From NCBI GenBank assembly GCA_001429255.1, contig LMJI01000002.1:62001-126000 (forward strand): 64,000 nucleotides of DNA, given 5' to 3'. Source of the stretch: Cellulomonas sp. Root930 (lineage in GTDB: Bacteria > Actinomycetota > Actinomycetes > Actinomycetales > Cellulomonadaceae). The notes under the pieces are model-generated. The model saw only the letters and a program-made list of their open reading frames with translations, was not told the DNA's origin and searched no databases. Shown here in pieces: positions 30,123 to 38,228 of the stretch. Numbering within the stretch: the first letter of the stretch is position 1; each line of letters begins with the position of its first letter. The translations under genes and the position numbers were made by a program.

Positions 30123-30365
30123 ATGGACACGGACCTGGACCGCCAGCTGCGCCGACTGGGCGTGCTGCACGCGCGCGAGCTGTCGGCCGTCCGCCGCCGG
30201 GTGCCGGGCGCGTCTGCCCGCACCGCCGAGGTGGTGCTCCTGCGCGGTGGTCATGTGGCGCGGGCACCGAAGACCGCGCTGCCGACGCGCACCAGGCTGG
30301 CTCCCTCGGCGATCGCCAGCTCGAGGTCCCCGCTCATGCCCATCGACAGCTCCGTGGCGGTCTGA
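30123..30365 (+). CDS. Hypothetical small protein, overlapping the yggS 3' end (doubtful)
   Basis: 80-residue reading frame starting MDTDLDRQLRRLGVLHAREL, with AAGGGGAG a proper distance before the ATG. The first ~43 residues lie in otherwise gene-free DNA; the rest runs antisense through the last 115 bases of yggS and becomes low-complexity. It may be a small gene, or the remaining 5' end of a longer one truncated at the yggS boundary. No homology recognised. Confidence 0.3.
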   Translation: MDTDLDRQLRRLGVLHARELSAVRRRVPGASARTAEVVLLRGGHVARAPKTALPTRTRLAPSAIASSRSPLMPIDSSVAV

Positions 30366-30955
30366 GTCCCCGACGCCACGATCTCGTCGCGCAGGTCGCG
30401 CAGCAGCGCGTACCCGGAGCGCACCACCGTGGGGTCCTCCGACCGCGCACCGACCGTCATGAGCCCCGCCACGCGCAGGTTCGGCAGGGCAGCGACGGCC
30501 CCGGCGAGCGCGACCGCCTCGTCGGGCACGACGCCGTGCTTGGTGTCCTCGCCCGACACGTTGACCTGCACGTAGACGTCCAGCGGGCCCGAGGCGCGCG
30601 CGGAGAGCCGCTCCGCCAGGTCCAGCGACTCCAGCGACTCGATGCACGACGCCCAGCGCAGCGCGGCGTTCACCTTGTTGGACTGCAGGGGCCCGATCAG
30701 GTGGAGTGCGGTCAGTCCGGCGAGCGACGGGCCCTTGGCGACGAGCTCCTGCACCCGGTTCTCGCCGATCAGCACGGCACTCAGCGTGGGGTCGTCGGCG
30801 CGCGCCCGGGCGTCCGCGGCCAGCGCGTCGAGCACGAGCTCGACCGGCTGCGTCTTGGTCGCCAGGAGGAGGCGGACCTCGGCGGGGTCGCGGTCCGCCG
30901 CCCGGGCCGCCACGGCGACGCGCTCGCGGACCCGTGCCAGGCGGTCGGCGATCAC
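30251..30955 (-). CDS. yggS: YggS family PLP homeostasis protein
   Basis: 234-residue fold type III alanine-racemase-like protein that binds pyridoxal phosphate and keeps B6 and amino-acid pools in balance; not a racemase itself. PLP lysine in LLLATKTQP, then IGENRVQEL, LHLIGPLQSNKVN and SMGMSGDLELAIAEGA with SLVRVGSAVFG. The GTG overlaps the stop of the YbaK gene (GTGA). It usually sits near ftsZ in actinobacteria; here it is elsewhere. Confidence 0.93.
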   Translation of the reverse strand: MIADRLARVRERVAVAARAADRDPAEVRLLLATKTQPVELVLDALAADARARADDPTLSAVLIGENRVQELVAKGPSLAGLTALHLIGPLQSNKVNAALRWASCIESLESLDLAERLSARASGPLDVYVQVNVSGEDTKHGVVPDEAVALAGAVAALPNLRVAGLMTVGARSEDPTVVRSGYALLRDLRDEIVASGTQTATELSMGMSGDLELAIAEGASLVRVGSAVFGARAT

Positions 30956-31455
30956 GCGTCGGACCGGGCGATGTCGGCCACGGTGGCCGACGTGAGCCGG
31001 ACGAGGTCCTCGGGGGCAAGCTCCACGTCGAGCCCGCGGCGGCCGCCGGAGACCAGGACCGTGTCGAACAGCCACGCCGTCTCGTCGATCACGGTCGGGT
31101 GCGCGGTGCGCTGCCCCAACGGCGAGATCCCGCCGACGACGTACCCCGTGGCACGCTCCGCGTCGGGCTTCGGCGCCATCGTCGCCTTCTTGCCCCCGAC
31201 GGCGTGCGCGAGCGCCTTGAGGTCCAGCTGCCCGGTGACGGGGACCACCGCGACCGTGAGCGTGCCGTCCACGACCGTCATCAGCGTCTTGAACACCTGC
31301 TCCGGCGGGACGCCCAGGGCGGCGGCCGCTTCCAGCCCGTACCCGAGGGTGCTCGCCGGATCGTGCGCGTACGCGTGCGCCGTGTGCGGGACGTCCGCCG
31401 CCGTCAGTGCCACGAGAGCCGGCGTACCGGTCGAGGCATGTTCCTTCTTCGCCAC
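30952..31455 (-). CDS. ybaK: YbaK/EbsC family Cys-tRNA(Pro) deacylase
   Basis: 167-residue editing-type deacylase that hydrolyses mischarged Cys-tRNA(Pro). Seen: PPEQVFKTLMTVVDG, GGKKATMAPKPDAERATGY (key Lys) and VVGGISPLGQR. The GTG at 31455 is chosen because TATCGT ends six bases upstream (leaderless), giving the N-terminus MAKKEHASTGTPA; an ATG 10 codons upstream has no support. Coupled to yggS. Confidence 0.92.
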   Translation of the reverse strand: MAKKEHASTGTPALVALTAADVPHTAHAYAHDPASTLGYGLEAAAALGVPPEQVFKTLMTVVDGTLTVAVVPVTGQLDLKALAHAVGGKKATMAPKPDAERATGYVVGGISPLGQRTAHPTVIDETAWLFDTVLVSGGRRGLDVELAPEDLVRLTSATVADIARSDA

Positions 31456-31461
31456 GCAGCC

Positions 31462-31467
31462 ACGATA
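31462..31467 (-). promoter_or_regulatory. -10 element of ybaK-yggS (leaderless)
   Basis: TATCGT on the minus strand, six bases before the GTG at 31455. Confidence 0.5.
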
Positions 31468-31527
31468 GGGGCGGATCAGGGTCATCCCGGATACCGTCCG
31501 CGACGGCGCAGGGTGCAGGCTGGGCGC

Positions 31528-31926
31528 GTGAAGACCCTGCTCAACATCATCTGGCTCGTGCTCGCGGGCTTCTGGCTGGCGCTGGGCTACGTGCTCGCCG
31601 GGATCATCTGCTGCATCCTCATCGTCACGATCCCCTTCGGCATCGCGTCGTTCCGGATGGCCAGCTACGCGCTGTGGCCGTTCGGGCGCACCGTCGTCGA
31701 CAAGCCGACCGCCGGCGCGTGGTCCGTGATCGGGAACGTCATCTGGGTGATCGTCGCCGGCTGGTGGCTGGCGCTCATGCACATCGTCACGGGCATCGCG
31801 GAGGCGATCACGATCGTGGGCATCCCGCTGGCGCTCGCCAACTGGAAGATGGTGCCGATCTCCCTGTTCCCGCTGGGCAAGCAGATCGTCCCGGCCGACC
31901 GGATCATGGCGGCCTACGGCCAGTGA
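31528..31926 (+). CDS. YccF domain membrane protein
   Basis: 132 residues made of two YccF repeats (LLNIIWLVLAGFWLALGYV ... IVTIPFGIASFRMASYALWPFGRTVV; VIGNVIWVIVAGWWLALMH ... IVGIPLALANWKMVPISLFPLG). Small inner-membrane protein of unknown function. CAGGCT six bases before the GTG is a plausible leaderless -10. Confidence 0.85.
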   Translation: MKTLLNIIWLVLAGFWLALGYVLAGIICCILIVTIPFGIASFRMASYALWPFGRTVVDKPTAGAWSVIGNVIWVIVAGWWLALMHIVTGIAEAITIVGIPLALANWKMVPISLFPLGKQIVPADRIMAAYGQ

Positions 31927-32187
31927 CTACTGGCCGGTGATGAGCACGATCAGCAGGTAGACCAGGGTGCCGGCCGCGACGCCGGTGCTCGCCGCGAACC
32001 AGAGCGCGGGGTTCTTGCCGCGCGCCTGCATCACCATCGCGGTGACCACGAGCACCACCGCCGCGACGATCGTGAGGATCCCGAGCACCCAGATGGCGGA
32101 CACCAGCGCGGCGACCAGGCAGATGAGGAACACGAACCGCGGCGACCTCGTGGTGCGTGCCGGGGGCTCGGTGGGCTGGGTGCTCAT
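31927..32187 (-). CDS. Hypothetical three-helix membrane protein
   Basis: 86 residues with a Pro/Thr/Arg-rich N-terminus and three predicted helices (VFLICLVAALVSAIWVLGI; IVAAVVLVVTAMVM; ALWFAASTGVAAGTLVYLL). No family recognised. Convergent with the YccF gene, whose stop it touches. Confidence 0.65.
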   Translation of the reverse strand: MSTQPTEPPARTTRSPRFVFLICLVAALVSAIWVLGILTIVAAVVLVVTAMVMQARGKNPALWFAASTGVAAGTLVYLLIVLITGQ

Positions 32188-32215
32188 GCGCGAACGGTAA
32201 CCCGGGGCGGCGGTC

Positions 32216-32608
32216 TCAGTCGGGACCGTCCGGATGGCTCTCCAGCCACGCCTTGGCCACGCGCTTGGGCGCCTGCGTCAGCCACGCCTCGACGACGAGG
32301 TCCTGCAGCTCGTCGGTGTCCATGACGTCGAGCCGTGCGAGCACCGCCGGGCAGCTGTCGAAGTGCGGGGTCACGAAGTAGACGTCGGGGGCGCGGACCA
32401 GCAGCTCCTCCTTGGCCTCCAGGTCGGGGACGCGGGCGCCGAGGATCGGTCCTGCGGGTGCCGACGGGCCGAGCGCCTCGTGGTCGACGGCGCGCAGCGG
32501 CCGGTCCCAGACGAGCGGCTTCGTCCCGACGCGCCAGCTGCGCCCCGGGCCCTCGGAGGTCTCGGGCAGCGCTGCCACGGCGTCCCGCACGTCGTCCCAC
32601 GTGGCCAT
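32216..32608 (-). CDS. MmcQ/YjbR family protein
   Basis: 130-residue protein of the MmcQ/YjbR fold, a double-wing DNA-binding-like domain of unsettled function. Family signs: MATWDDVRDAVAALPETSEG, PDVYFVTPHFDSCPAVLARL and VEAWLTQAPKRVAKAWL. The start is set by a TANNNT -10 seven bases upstream. It lies just downstream of the helicase gene but has its own promoter. Confidence 0.88.
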   Translation of the reverse strand: MATWDDVRDAVAALPETSEGPGRSWRVGTKPLVWDRPLRAVDHEALGPSAPAGPILGARVPDLEAKEELLVRAPDVYFVTPHFDSCPAVLARLDVMDTDELQDLVVEAWLTQAPKRVAKAWLESHPDGPD

Positions 32609-32615
32609 GACGGAC

Positions 32616-32621
32616 ACGCTA
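32616..32621 (-). promoter_or_regulatory. -10 element of the MmcQ/YjbR gene (leaderless)
   Basis: TAGCGT on the minus strand, seven bases before the ATG at 32608 and inside the short gap after the helicase stop. Confidence 0.5.
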
Positions 32622-32625
32622 GGCC

Positions 32626-35193
32626 TCAGGCGCTGAGGTCGCCCAGAGGTCCGACGGCCACGGTCCGCAGCTGCACCTCGCTGGTCTCGTCGGAGCCGGC
32701 CAGGTCCACGACCGCGTCGATGCGCCAGTCGTGGTCGCCCTCCGGGTCGTCGAGCAGCTGGCGCACCTGCCAGGTGCCCCGGCCGGGGGTGACCTGGAAC
32801 AGCCCCGGGCCGCGGGCGGGCGCACCGGTGAGGATCTCGTCGTGGTCGTCGTAGTACGGGTCCAGCGCGGTCCGCCAGCGGTCGGCGTCCCACGGCACGT
32901 CGTCCGGGTCGACGTCGCCCAGCTGCGCCAGCCCGCCGTAGAACTCCCGCGCGGCCAGCTCGACGCGGCGGAACAAGGCGCCGCGGACCAGCGCCCGGAA
33001 CACCCGGGGGTTGGCCGTGATCGGCTCGGGCACGTCCTCGTCGATGCCGCCGGGGGCGTCGGCGCCGCGCTCGTCGAGCGGGTTGCTCAGGCGCTCCCAC
33101 TCGTCGAGGAGGCTGGAGTCCGTGCGCCGGACGAGATCACCGAGCCACTCGATGATCTCCCACAGCTCCTCGGTGCGGGCCTCCTCGGGCACCGTCTGGC
33201 GCAGCGCGCGGTAGGCGTCGGCGAGGTAGCGCAGCAGCACGCCCTCGGTGCGGTCCAGCTGGTAGTAGGCGACGTACTCGGCGAAGCCCATCGCGCGCTC
33301 GTGCATGTCGCGCACCACGGACTTGGGGGACAGGGCGAGGTCGGCGACCCAGGGGTTGGTCTGCCGGTACGTGACGAACATGGCCTCGAGCAGCTCGGCG
33401 AGCGGCTTGGGGTAGCCGATGTCCTCGAGCAGGGCCATGCGCTGGTCGTACTCGAGGCCGTCGGCCTTCATCTGCGCGACGGCCTCGCCGCGGGCGCGGT
33501 TCTCCTGCGCGGAGAGCACCTGGCGCGGGTCGTCGAGGGTGGCCTCGATGACGGAGACCACGTCGTGCGCGTACGCCGGGTCGTCGCGGTCCAGCAGGTC
33601 CAGGGCCGCGTAGGCGAAGGGGGACAGCGCCTGGTTGAGCGCGAAGTTCGGGGCCAGCTCCGCGGTCAGCTGGACCGCGCGACGACGACCGTGCGGAGCG
33701 GTCGAGTCCTCCACCCAGGGGCGCTCGATCACGCCGGCGGTGCGCAGCGAGCGGTACACCGCGATCGCCTGGCGGACGTGCCGGCCTCGGGCGCCCTCGG
33801 GCTCGTGGTTGTCGGTGAGGAGCTTGGTCATGGCCGCGACCGGGTCGCCCTCGCGGGCGAGCACGTGCAGCACCATGGCATGCGACACCGCGAAGCTGCT
33901 GGTCAGCGGCTCGGGCGGTGCGTCGCGGAGGCGTTCGAACGTGCTGTCCGTCCAGTTGACCTGCCCCTCGGGGGCCTTCTTGCGGACGATCTTCCTGAGC
34001 TTGCGGGGGTCGTCGCCTGCCTTCTCCAGCAGCTTGCGGTTCTCGATCACGTGCTCCGGCGCCAGGATGATCACCTCGCCCACGGTGTCGAAGCCGGCCC
34101 GCCCGGCCCGCCCGGAGATCTGGTGGAACTCGCGCGCGGACAGGTGCCGCATGCGGACGCCGTCGTACTTGACCAGGCTGGTCAGCAGGACCGTGCGGAT
34201 GGGGACGTTGATGCCCACGCCGAGCGTGTCCGTGCCGCAGACCACCGGCAGCAGGCCGCGCTGCGTGAGGCGCTCGACCACCCGGCGGTACTTGGGCAGC
34301 ATCCCCGCGTGGTGCACGCCGACCCCGTGCCGCAGCAGCCTGTTGAGGGTGCGGCCGAACCCCGGGCCGAAGCGGAACCCCGCGATCTCGTCGGCGATCC
34401 GGTCCCGCTGCTCCCGGCTGGCCAGGGGCGTCGACATGAGCGACTGCGCCCGCTCGACGGCCTCCTTCTGCGTGAAGTGGACGACGTAGACGGGTGCGCG
34501 ACGGGTCTTCACCAGCTCGTCGAGCAGCTCGTGCAGCGGCTCGATCGCGTAGCTGAACGTCAGCGGCACGGGACGCTCCGCGTTGGCGATGACGGCGACC
34601 GGCTGGTGCGTGCGGCGCGTGATGTCCTCGGCGAAGAAGCCGACGTCGCCCAGCGTCGCGGACATGAGCACGAACTGGACCTTGGTGAGCTCCAGCAGCG
34701 GAACCTGCCAGGCCCAGCCGCGCTGCGGGTCGGCGTAGAAGTGGAACTCGTCCATGACCACCTGGCCGACGTCGGCGCCGTCGCCGTCGCGCAGCGCCAC
34801 GTTGGCCAGGATCTCCGCGGTGCAGCAGATGATCGGTGCACCCGGGTTCACCGCCGAGTCGCCGGTCATCATGCCGACGTTGGCCGAGCCGAACGCCTCG
34901 ACGAGCGCGAAGAACTTCTCGCTGACCAGCGCCTTGAGCGGGGCGGTGTAGTACGTCCGGCGACCCTGGGCCAGGGCGACGAAGTGCGCGGCGACCGCGA
35001 CGAGCGACTTCCCCGAACCCGTCGGCGTCGACAGGATCACGTGCGCCCCGGTGACCAGCTCCAGCAGCGCCTCGTCCTGGTGCGGGTAGAGCTCGAGCCC
35101 CTGGTCGGTGGCCCAGCCGGTGAAGGCCTCGTACAGCGCGTCGGGATCGGTGGGGTCGGCGGGGATGCGGTCGGCCAGGGTGGGGGTGCTCAT
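32626..35193 (-). CDS. Ski2-like DEAD/DEAH-box RNA helicase with DUF3516 domain
   Basis: 855-residue helicase. Core motifs: STPTGSGKS (Walker A, ~residues 57-65), VMDEFHFY (DEFH box), LMSATLG (III), [29 protein letters not shown], and [10 protein letters not shown] (VI). The C-terminal half is the actinobacterial DUF3516 domain. Probably ATP-driven RNA unwinding in RNA turnover; the exact role is unproven. Divergent from rnhA with 45 bp between starts. Confidence 0.92.
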   Translation of the reverse strand: MSTPTLADRIPADPTDPDALYEAFTGWATDQGLELYPHQDEALLELVTGAHVILSTPTGSGKSLVAVAAHFVALAQGRRTYYTAPLKALVSEKFFALVEAFGSANVGMMTGDSAVNPGAPIICCTAEILANVALRDGDGADVGQVVMDEFHFYADPQRGWAWQVPLLELTKVQFVLMSATLGDVGFFAEDITRRTHQPVAVIANAERPVPLTFSYAIEPLHELLDELVKTRRAPVYVVHFTQKEAVERAQSLMSTPLASREQRDRIADEIAGFRFGPGFGRTLNRLLRHGVGVHHAGMLPKYRRVVERLTQRGLLPVVCGTDTLGVGINVPIRTVLLTSLVKYDGVRMRHLSAREFHQISGRAGRAGFDTVGEVIILAPEHVIENRKLLEKAGDDPRKLRKIVRKKAPEGQVNWTDSTFERLRDAPPEPLTSSFAVSHAMVLHVLAREGDPVAAMTKLLTDNHEPEGARGRHVRQAIAVYRSLRTAGVIERPWVEDSTAPHGRRRAVQLTAELAPNFALNQALSPFAYAALDLLDRDDPAYAHDVVSVIEATLDDPRQVLSAQENRARGEAVAQMKADGLEYDQRMALLEDIGYPKPLAELLEAMFVTYRQTNPWVADLALSPKSVVRDMHERAMGFAEYVAYYQLDRTEGVLLRYLADAYRALRQTVPEEARTEELWEIIEWLGDLVRRTDSSLLDEWERLSNPLDERGADAPGGIDEDVPEPITANPRVFRALVRGALFRRVELAAREFYGGLAQLGDVDPDDVPWDADRWRTALDPYYDDHDEILTGAPARGPGLFQVTPGRGTWQVRQLLDDPEGDHDWRIDAVVDLAGSDETSEVQLRTVAVGPLGDLSA

Positions 35194-35225
35194 CGTGCGT
35201 CGATGGTCCCATGCGCCTGGCCGTC

Positions 35226-35231
35226 TAGGGT
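35226..35231 (+). promoter_or_regulatory. -10 element of rnhA (leaderless)
   Basis: TAGGGT, seven bases before the GTG at 35239, in the 45-bp gap shared with the divergent helicase gene. Confidence 0.55.
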
Positions 35232-35238
35232 GTGGGCC

Positions 35239-35691
35239 GTGAGCGAGCGGCCGACGGTGGAGATGTGGACCGACGGGGCCTGCAAGGGCAACCCGGGCGT
35301 CGGTGGGTGGGGCGCCTGGATGCGCTACGGCGACCACGAGCGCGAGCTGTTCGGCGGCGAGCCGGTGACCACGAACAACCGCATGGAGCTCACCGCGGTG
35401 ATCGAGGGGCTGCGGGCGCTGACCAAGCCGTGCGACGTGATCCTGCACGTCGACTCGATGTACGTGATGAACGGCGTGACCAAGTGGATCGCCGGCTGGA
35501 AGCGCAACGGCTGGCGCACGGGGGACAAGAAGCCCGTGAAGAACCAGGAGCTGTGGCAGGCGCTGGACGCCGAGACCGCCCGGCACACGATCAGCTGGGT
35601 GTGGGTCAAGGGGCACGCGGGGGACCCGGGCAACGAGCGCGCCGACCAGCTGGCCAACCGGGGCGTGGATCAGGTGCGGGCGAGGGCCTGA
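35239..35691 (+). CDS. rnhA: Ribonuclease HI
   Basis: 150-residue RNase HI cutting RNA in RNA-DNA hybrids. All catalytic carboxylates are visible: Asp in [10 protein letters not shown], Glu in [12 protein letters not shown], Asp in [11 protein letters not shown], and Asp in [10 protein letters not shown], plus the loop His in [10 protein letters not shown]. Length is normal for the single-domain bacterial form. The GTG start is fixed by the leaderless promoter and gives a typical N-terminus. Confidence 0.95.
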   Translation: MSERPTVEMWTDGACKGNPGVGGWGAWMRYGDHERELFGGEPVTTNNRMELTAVIEGLRALTKPCDVILHVDSMYVMNGVTKWIAGWKRNGWRTGDKKPVKNQELWQALDAETARHTISWVWVKGHAGDPGNERADQLANRGVDQVRARA

Positions 35692-35693
35692 GC

Positions 35694-36257
35694 TCAGCTC
35701 CAGCGCCAGGACGCGATCATGGCCTCGACGGTCGGGCGCCACGTGTCGTCGTCGGGGCGGTGCATCCACTCGACGAGGTAGAGGTACCCGTCGTGCTCGA
35801 CGGCCCACTGGGTGATCGTCATCCCGCTCGTCATCGCCAGGTCCTTGCGCACCGCAGCGCCCAGGGCGCTGTGCTCGATCACGAGGTCACCGCCGACCTG
35901 CGCCTCCTCGGGACGGCGCCGCTGCACCTCGGTGTACGCCTCGAGCGAGGGGAAGTCCGCGGACAGCGGTGTCCAGAACACGCCGAGCGACGACAGCACC
36001 GGCAGGTCGGCGAGCTGGAGGGTGAGGATGTTCTCGGACATCACCGTGCCGGACGTGGGGGAGTCGAGCGAGAAGGCGGCCCCGTCGTCGCCGCCGGCCA
36101 CGACGTGGACCGGGAGGTCGATGCCCGTCGGCGGGGCCAGGGTCTCCACCGCGAGGGGCGGCAGGGGTGCGGGCGGGCGGTTCGCCCAGGCCGTGGCGCC
36201 GGCGCCGACCAGCACGAGCGCACCGACGAGGGCGACGACCTGGTGGCGGCGGTTCAC
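35694..36257 (-). CDS. Hypothetical membrane-anchored protein
   Basis: 187 residues: an N-terminal membrane anchor (VVALVGALVLVGAGATAWA) and an extracytoplasmic domain with Trp/Tyr-rich strands (MTITQWAVEHDGYLYLVEWMHRP is the most distinctive part, residues ~145-167). No family recognised. GTG start; CACGAT six bases upstream may be its -10. Convergent with rnhA, two bases apart. Confidence 0.6.
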   Translation of the reverse strand: MNRRHQVVALVGALVLVGAGATAWANRPPAPLPPLAVETLAPPTGIDLPVHVVAGGDDGAAFSLDSPTSGTVMSENILTLQLADLPVLSSLGVFWTPLSADFPSLEAYTEVQRRRPEEAQVGGDLVIEHSALGAAVRKDLAMTSGMTITQWAVEHDGYLYLVEWMHRPDDDTWRPTVEAMIASWRWS

Positions 36258-36410
36258 GCGCCCATCGTGGCGACCGACCGGACCCTCGGGAGGGAGGTCC
36301 GGCTGGCACTCACCCGGACGGCCCATCCGCCTGTCGTGACGGGGGACGGGCGCGTCGCCGGTGAGCCGCCTAGCATCGTCGTGCAGGGGATCCGCCGACC
36401 GGAAGGGCCC

Positions 36411-37289
36411 ATGGTGCGCAGCCTCGCCGACGTGCGGGACCGGGCGGGCACAGCGTTGTTCCTGCGCGTGGCGGGGCCCGACGGACTGGCCAGCCGCGAG
36501 CGGATCCACGGCACGCCGGGACCGCGGTGGTTCGAGCCCGGCGCCGCGATCCGCACGGTGCACGGCGACGCCTCGATGTTCGTCGGCGGCATGCGCGCGC
36601 TGCTCCTGCAGTCGCTGCACCCGGCCGCCATGGCCGCCGTCGCCGCGCACTCCGGCTACCGGGGTGACCCGTGGGGCCGCCTCGCGCGGACCAGCACGTT
36701 CCTGGCCGTCACGACGTTCGGCACGATCGACGACGCCACGGCGGCGATCGACCGCGTCCGCTGGGTGCACGAGCGGATCCGCGGGGTCACGCCCGAGGGG
36801 CTCGCGTACTTCGCGGGTGACCCGACGCTGCTGCGGTGGGTGCACGTGGCCGAGGTCGACAGCTTCCTGCGGGCGCACAGGGTCTACGGGCAGCGACCGC
36901 TCGACGCGGCCGGCGCCGACGAGTACGTGCTGCAGGCGTCACGCGTGGCCGTCGCGCTCGGCGCCGAGCGGGTGCCGGAGTCCGTGGCCGAGCTGGCCAA
37001 GGCGCTCGACGAGTTCCGGCCCGCGCTGGGCCCGTCCGCCGCGGCACGCGACGCGGCCGACTTCCTCCTGCACGAGCCGCCGGTGCCGCGCTCGCTCCGG
37101 CCCGGGTACACGCTGCTGGCCCGGGCCGCGGTCGCGTCGATGCCGGCGTGGACGTTCGACCTGCTCGGGCTGGACCGCCCGGGCCCGGTGGGGCTGGCCG
37201 CGGCCCGGACCGCGGGAGCGGTGGCGACGCGGTCGATCCGGTGGATGCTCGGGCCCGACGACGCCAGCCGGGTGGCGGGGGTGGGATGA
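36411..37289 (+). CDS. MpaB/DUF2236 family oxygenase-like protein
   Basis: 292-residue helical protein of the MpaB / latex-clearing-protein superfamily (DUF2236): LLLQSLHPAAMAAVAAHSGY, DPWGRLARTSTFLAVTTFG, RWVHERIRG and LRWVHVAEVDSFL. Members bind haem b through conserved His; some are oxygenases, most untested. GGAAGGG lies shortly before the ATG (a GTG three bases on is also possible); TAGCAT at 36371-36376 is a likely -10. Coupled to the next gene by ATGA. Confidence 0.85.
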   Translation: MVRSLADVRDRAGTALFLRVAGPDGLASRERIHGTPGPRWFEPGAAIRTVHGDASMFVGGMRALLLQSLHPAAMAAVAAHSGYRGDPWGRLARTSTFLAVTTFGTIDDATAAIDRVRWVHERIRGVTPEGLAYFAGDPTLLRWVHVAEVDSFLRAHRVYGQRPLDAAGADEYVLQASRVAVALGAERVPESVAELAKALDEFRPALGPSAAARDAADFLLHEPPVPRSLRPGYTLLARAAVASMPAWTFDLLGLDRPGPVGLAAARTAGAVATRSIRWMLGPDDASRVAGVG

Positions 37290-38020
37290 CCCGGTTCCTG
37301 CTGCTCAGCTCCCGTGCCGAGGACGTGGCGTCCGTCGGGGAGCGCGCGGCGTTCCTGCGGTTCGGCGGCCTGCGGGCCGACGAGCTCGAGCAGGTCCGGA
37401 TGGAGGCGGCACCGTTCCTGCCGATCGACCTGGACCGGTATGACGGCGTGTTCGTCGGGGGCAGCCCGTACGACGCGAGCAAGCCCGAGGCGCAGAAGTC
37501 GGCGGCGCAGCGTCGCGTCGAGGCGGAGATGTCGTCGCTCCTCGACGAGATCGTGGACCGTGACCTCCCGTTCCTCGGCGCCTGCTACGGCGTCGGCACG
37601 CTGGGGGTGCACCAGGGGGCGATCATCGACGGCACGTACGCCGAGCCCATCGGTGCGGTGACGGTCACCCTCAGCGACGCGGGCCGCGCGGACCCGCTGC
37701 TCACCGGGCTGCCCGAGTCGTTCGAGGCGTTCGTCGGGCACAAGGAGGCGTGCCGGGTGCTGCCGACCGACGCCGTCCTGCTCGCGTCGTCGCCCACGTG
37801 CCCGGTGCAGATGTTCCGGGTGCGGCAGAACCTGTACGCCACGCAGTTCCACCCCGAGCTCGACCTGGACGGCATCACCACCCGGATCGGCGTCTACCGC
37901 GACTACGGGTACTACCGCCCGGGGGAGTACGACGAGGTGATCGCCCGGGTGCGCAGCGCGGACGTCTGGGCGCCTCCGCGCATCCTGCAGGCGTTCGTCG
38001 AGCGGTACCGGACGGACTGA
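37286..38020 (+). CDS. Class I glutamine amidotransferase-like protein
   Basis: 244-residue GATase1-type hydrolase domain resembling the GuaA amidotransferase half; nucleophile Cys in LGACYGVG and His/Glu pair in QFHPELD, so the Cys-His-Glu triad is intact. It stands alone without a synthase partner, like the orphan GATases annotated as GMP synthase homologues. Its substrate is unknown. Overlaps the MpaB-like gene by four bases. Confidence 0.85.
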   Translation: MTRFLLLSSRAEDVASVGERAAFLRFGGLRADELEQVRMEAAPFLPIDLDRYDGVFVGGSPYDASKPEAQKSAAQRRVEAEMSSLLDEIVDRDLPFLGACYGVGTLGVHQGAIIDGTYAEPIGAVTVTLSDAGRADPLLTGLPESFEAFVGHKEACRVLPTDAVLLASSPTCPVQMFRVRQNLYATQFHPELDLDGITTRIGVYRDYGYYRPGEYDEVIARVRSADVWAPPRILQAFVERYRTD

Positions 38021-38104
38021 GCGGCCCGCTCTGAACGAATGAGAAACGGCACGGTGAATCGGTTCGGGAAACCGGTTCCCCTGTTCAGGCGCCGCTGCCC
38101 TGCC

Positions 38105-38133
38105 TAGCCTGGCCGACGAGCGGAAAGCGCTTC
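38105..38133 (+). promoter_or_regulatory. Pectate lyase promoter with LacI-type operator
   Basis: TAGCCT -10 at 38105-38110, then GAAAGCGCTTC (38123-38133) with the central 8-bp palindrome AAGCGCTT (38125-38132). The CG-centred dyad is the mark of LacI-family sugar repressors. It covers the expected start region. A further palindrome AACCGGTT lies upstream at 38070-38077. The cognate LacI gene is not in the window. Confidence 0.55.
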
Positions 38134-38228
38134 ACCACAGGGGTGCGGATCGGCCGGTCCGCCCCCGTCCTCGACGCCCTCCCGGACGTCGTCGGCTCAT
38201 CTCCACTCGAGCATCCCCAGGGGGATCG

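Noticed and set aside
32731..35235. Plus-strand frame continuous with rnhA through the whole helicase gene
   Set aside because: Antisense of the helicase; RNase HI begins normally at 35239 with its own -10.
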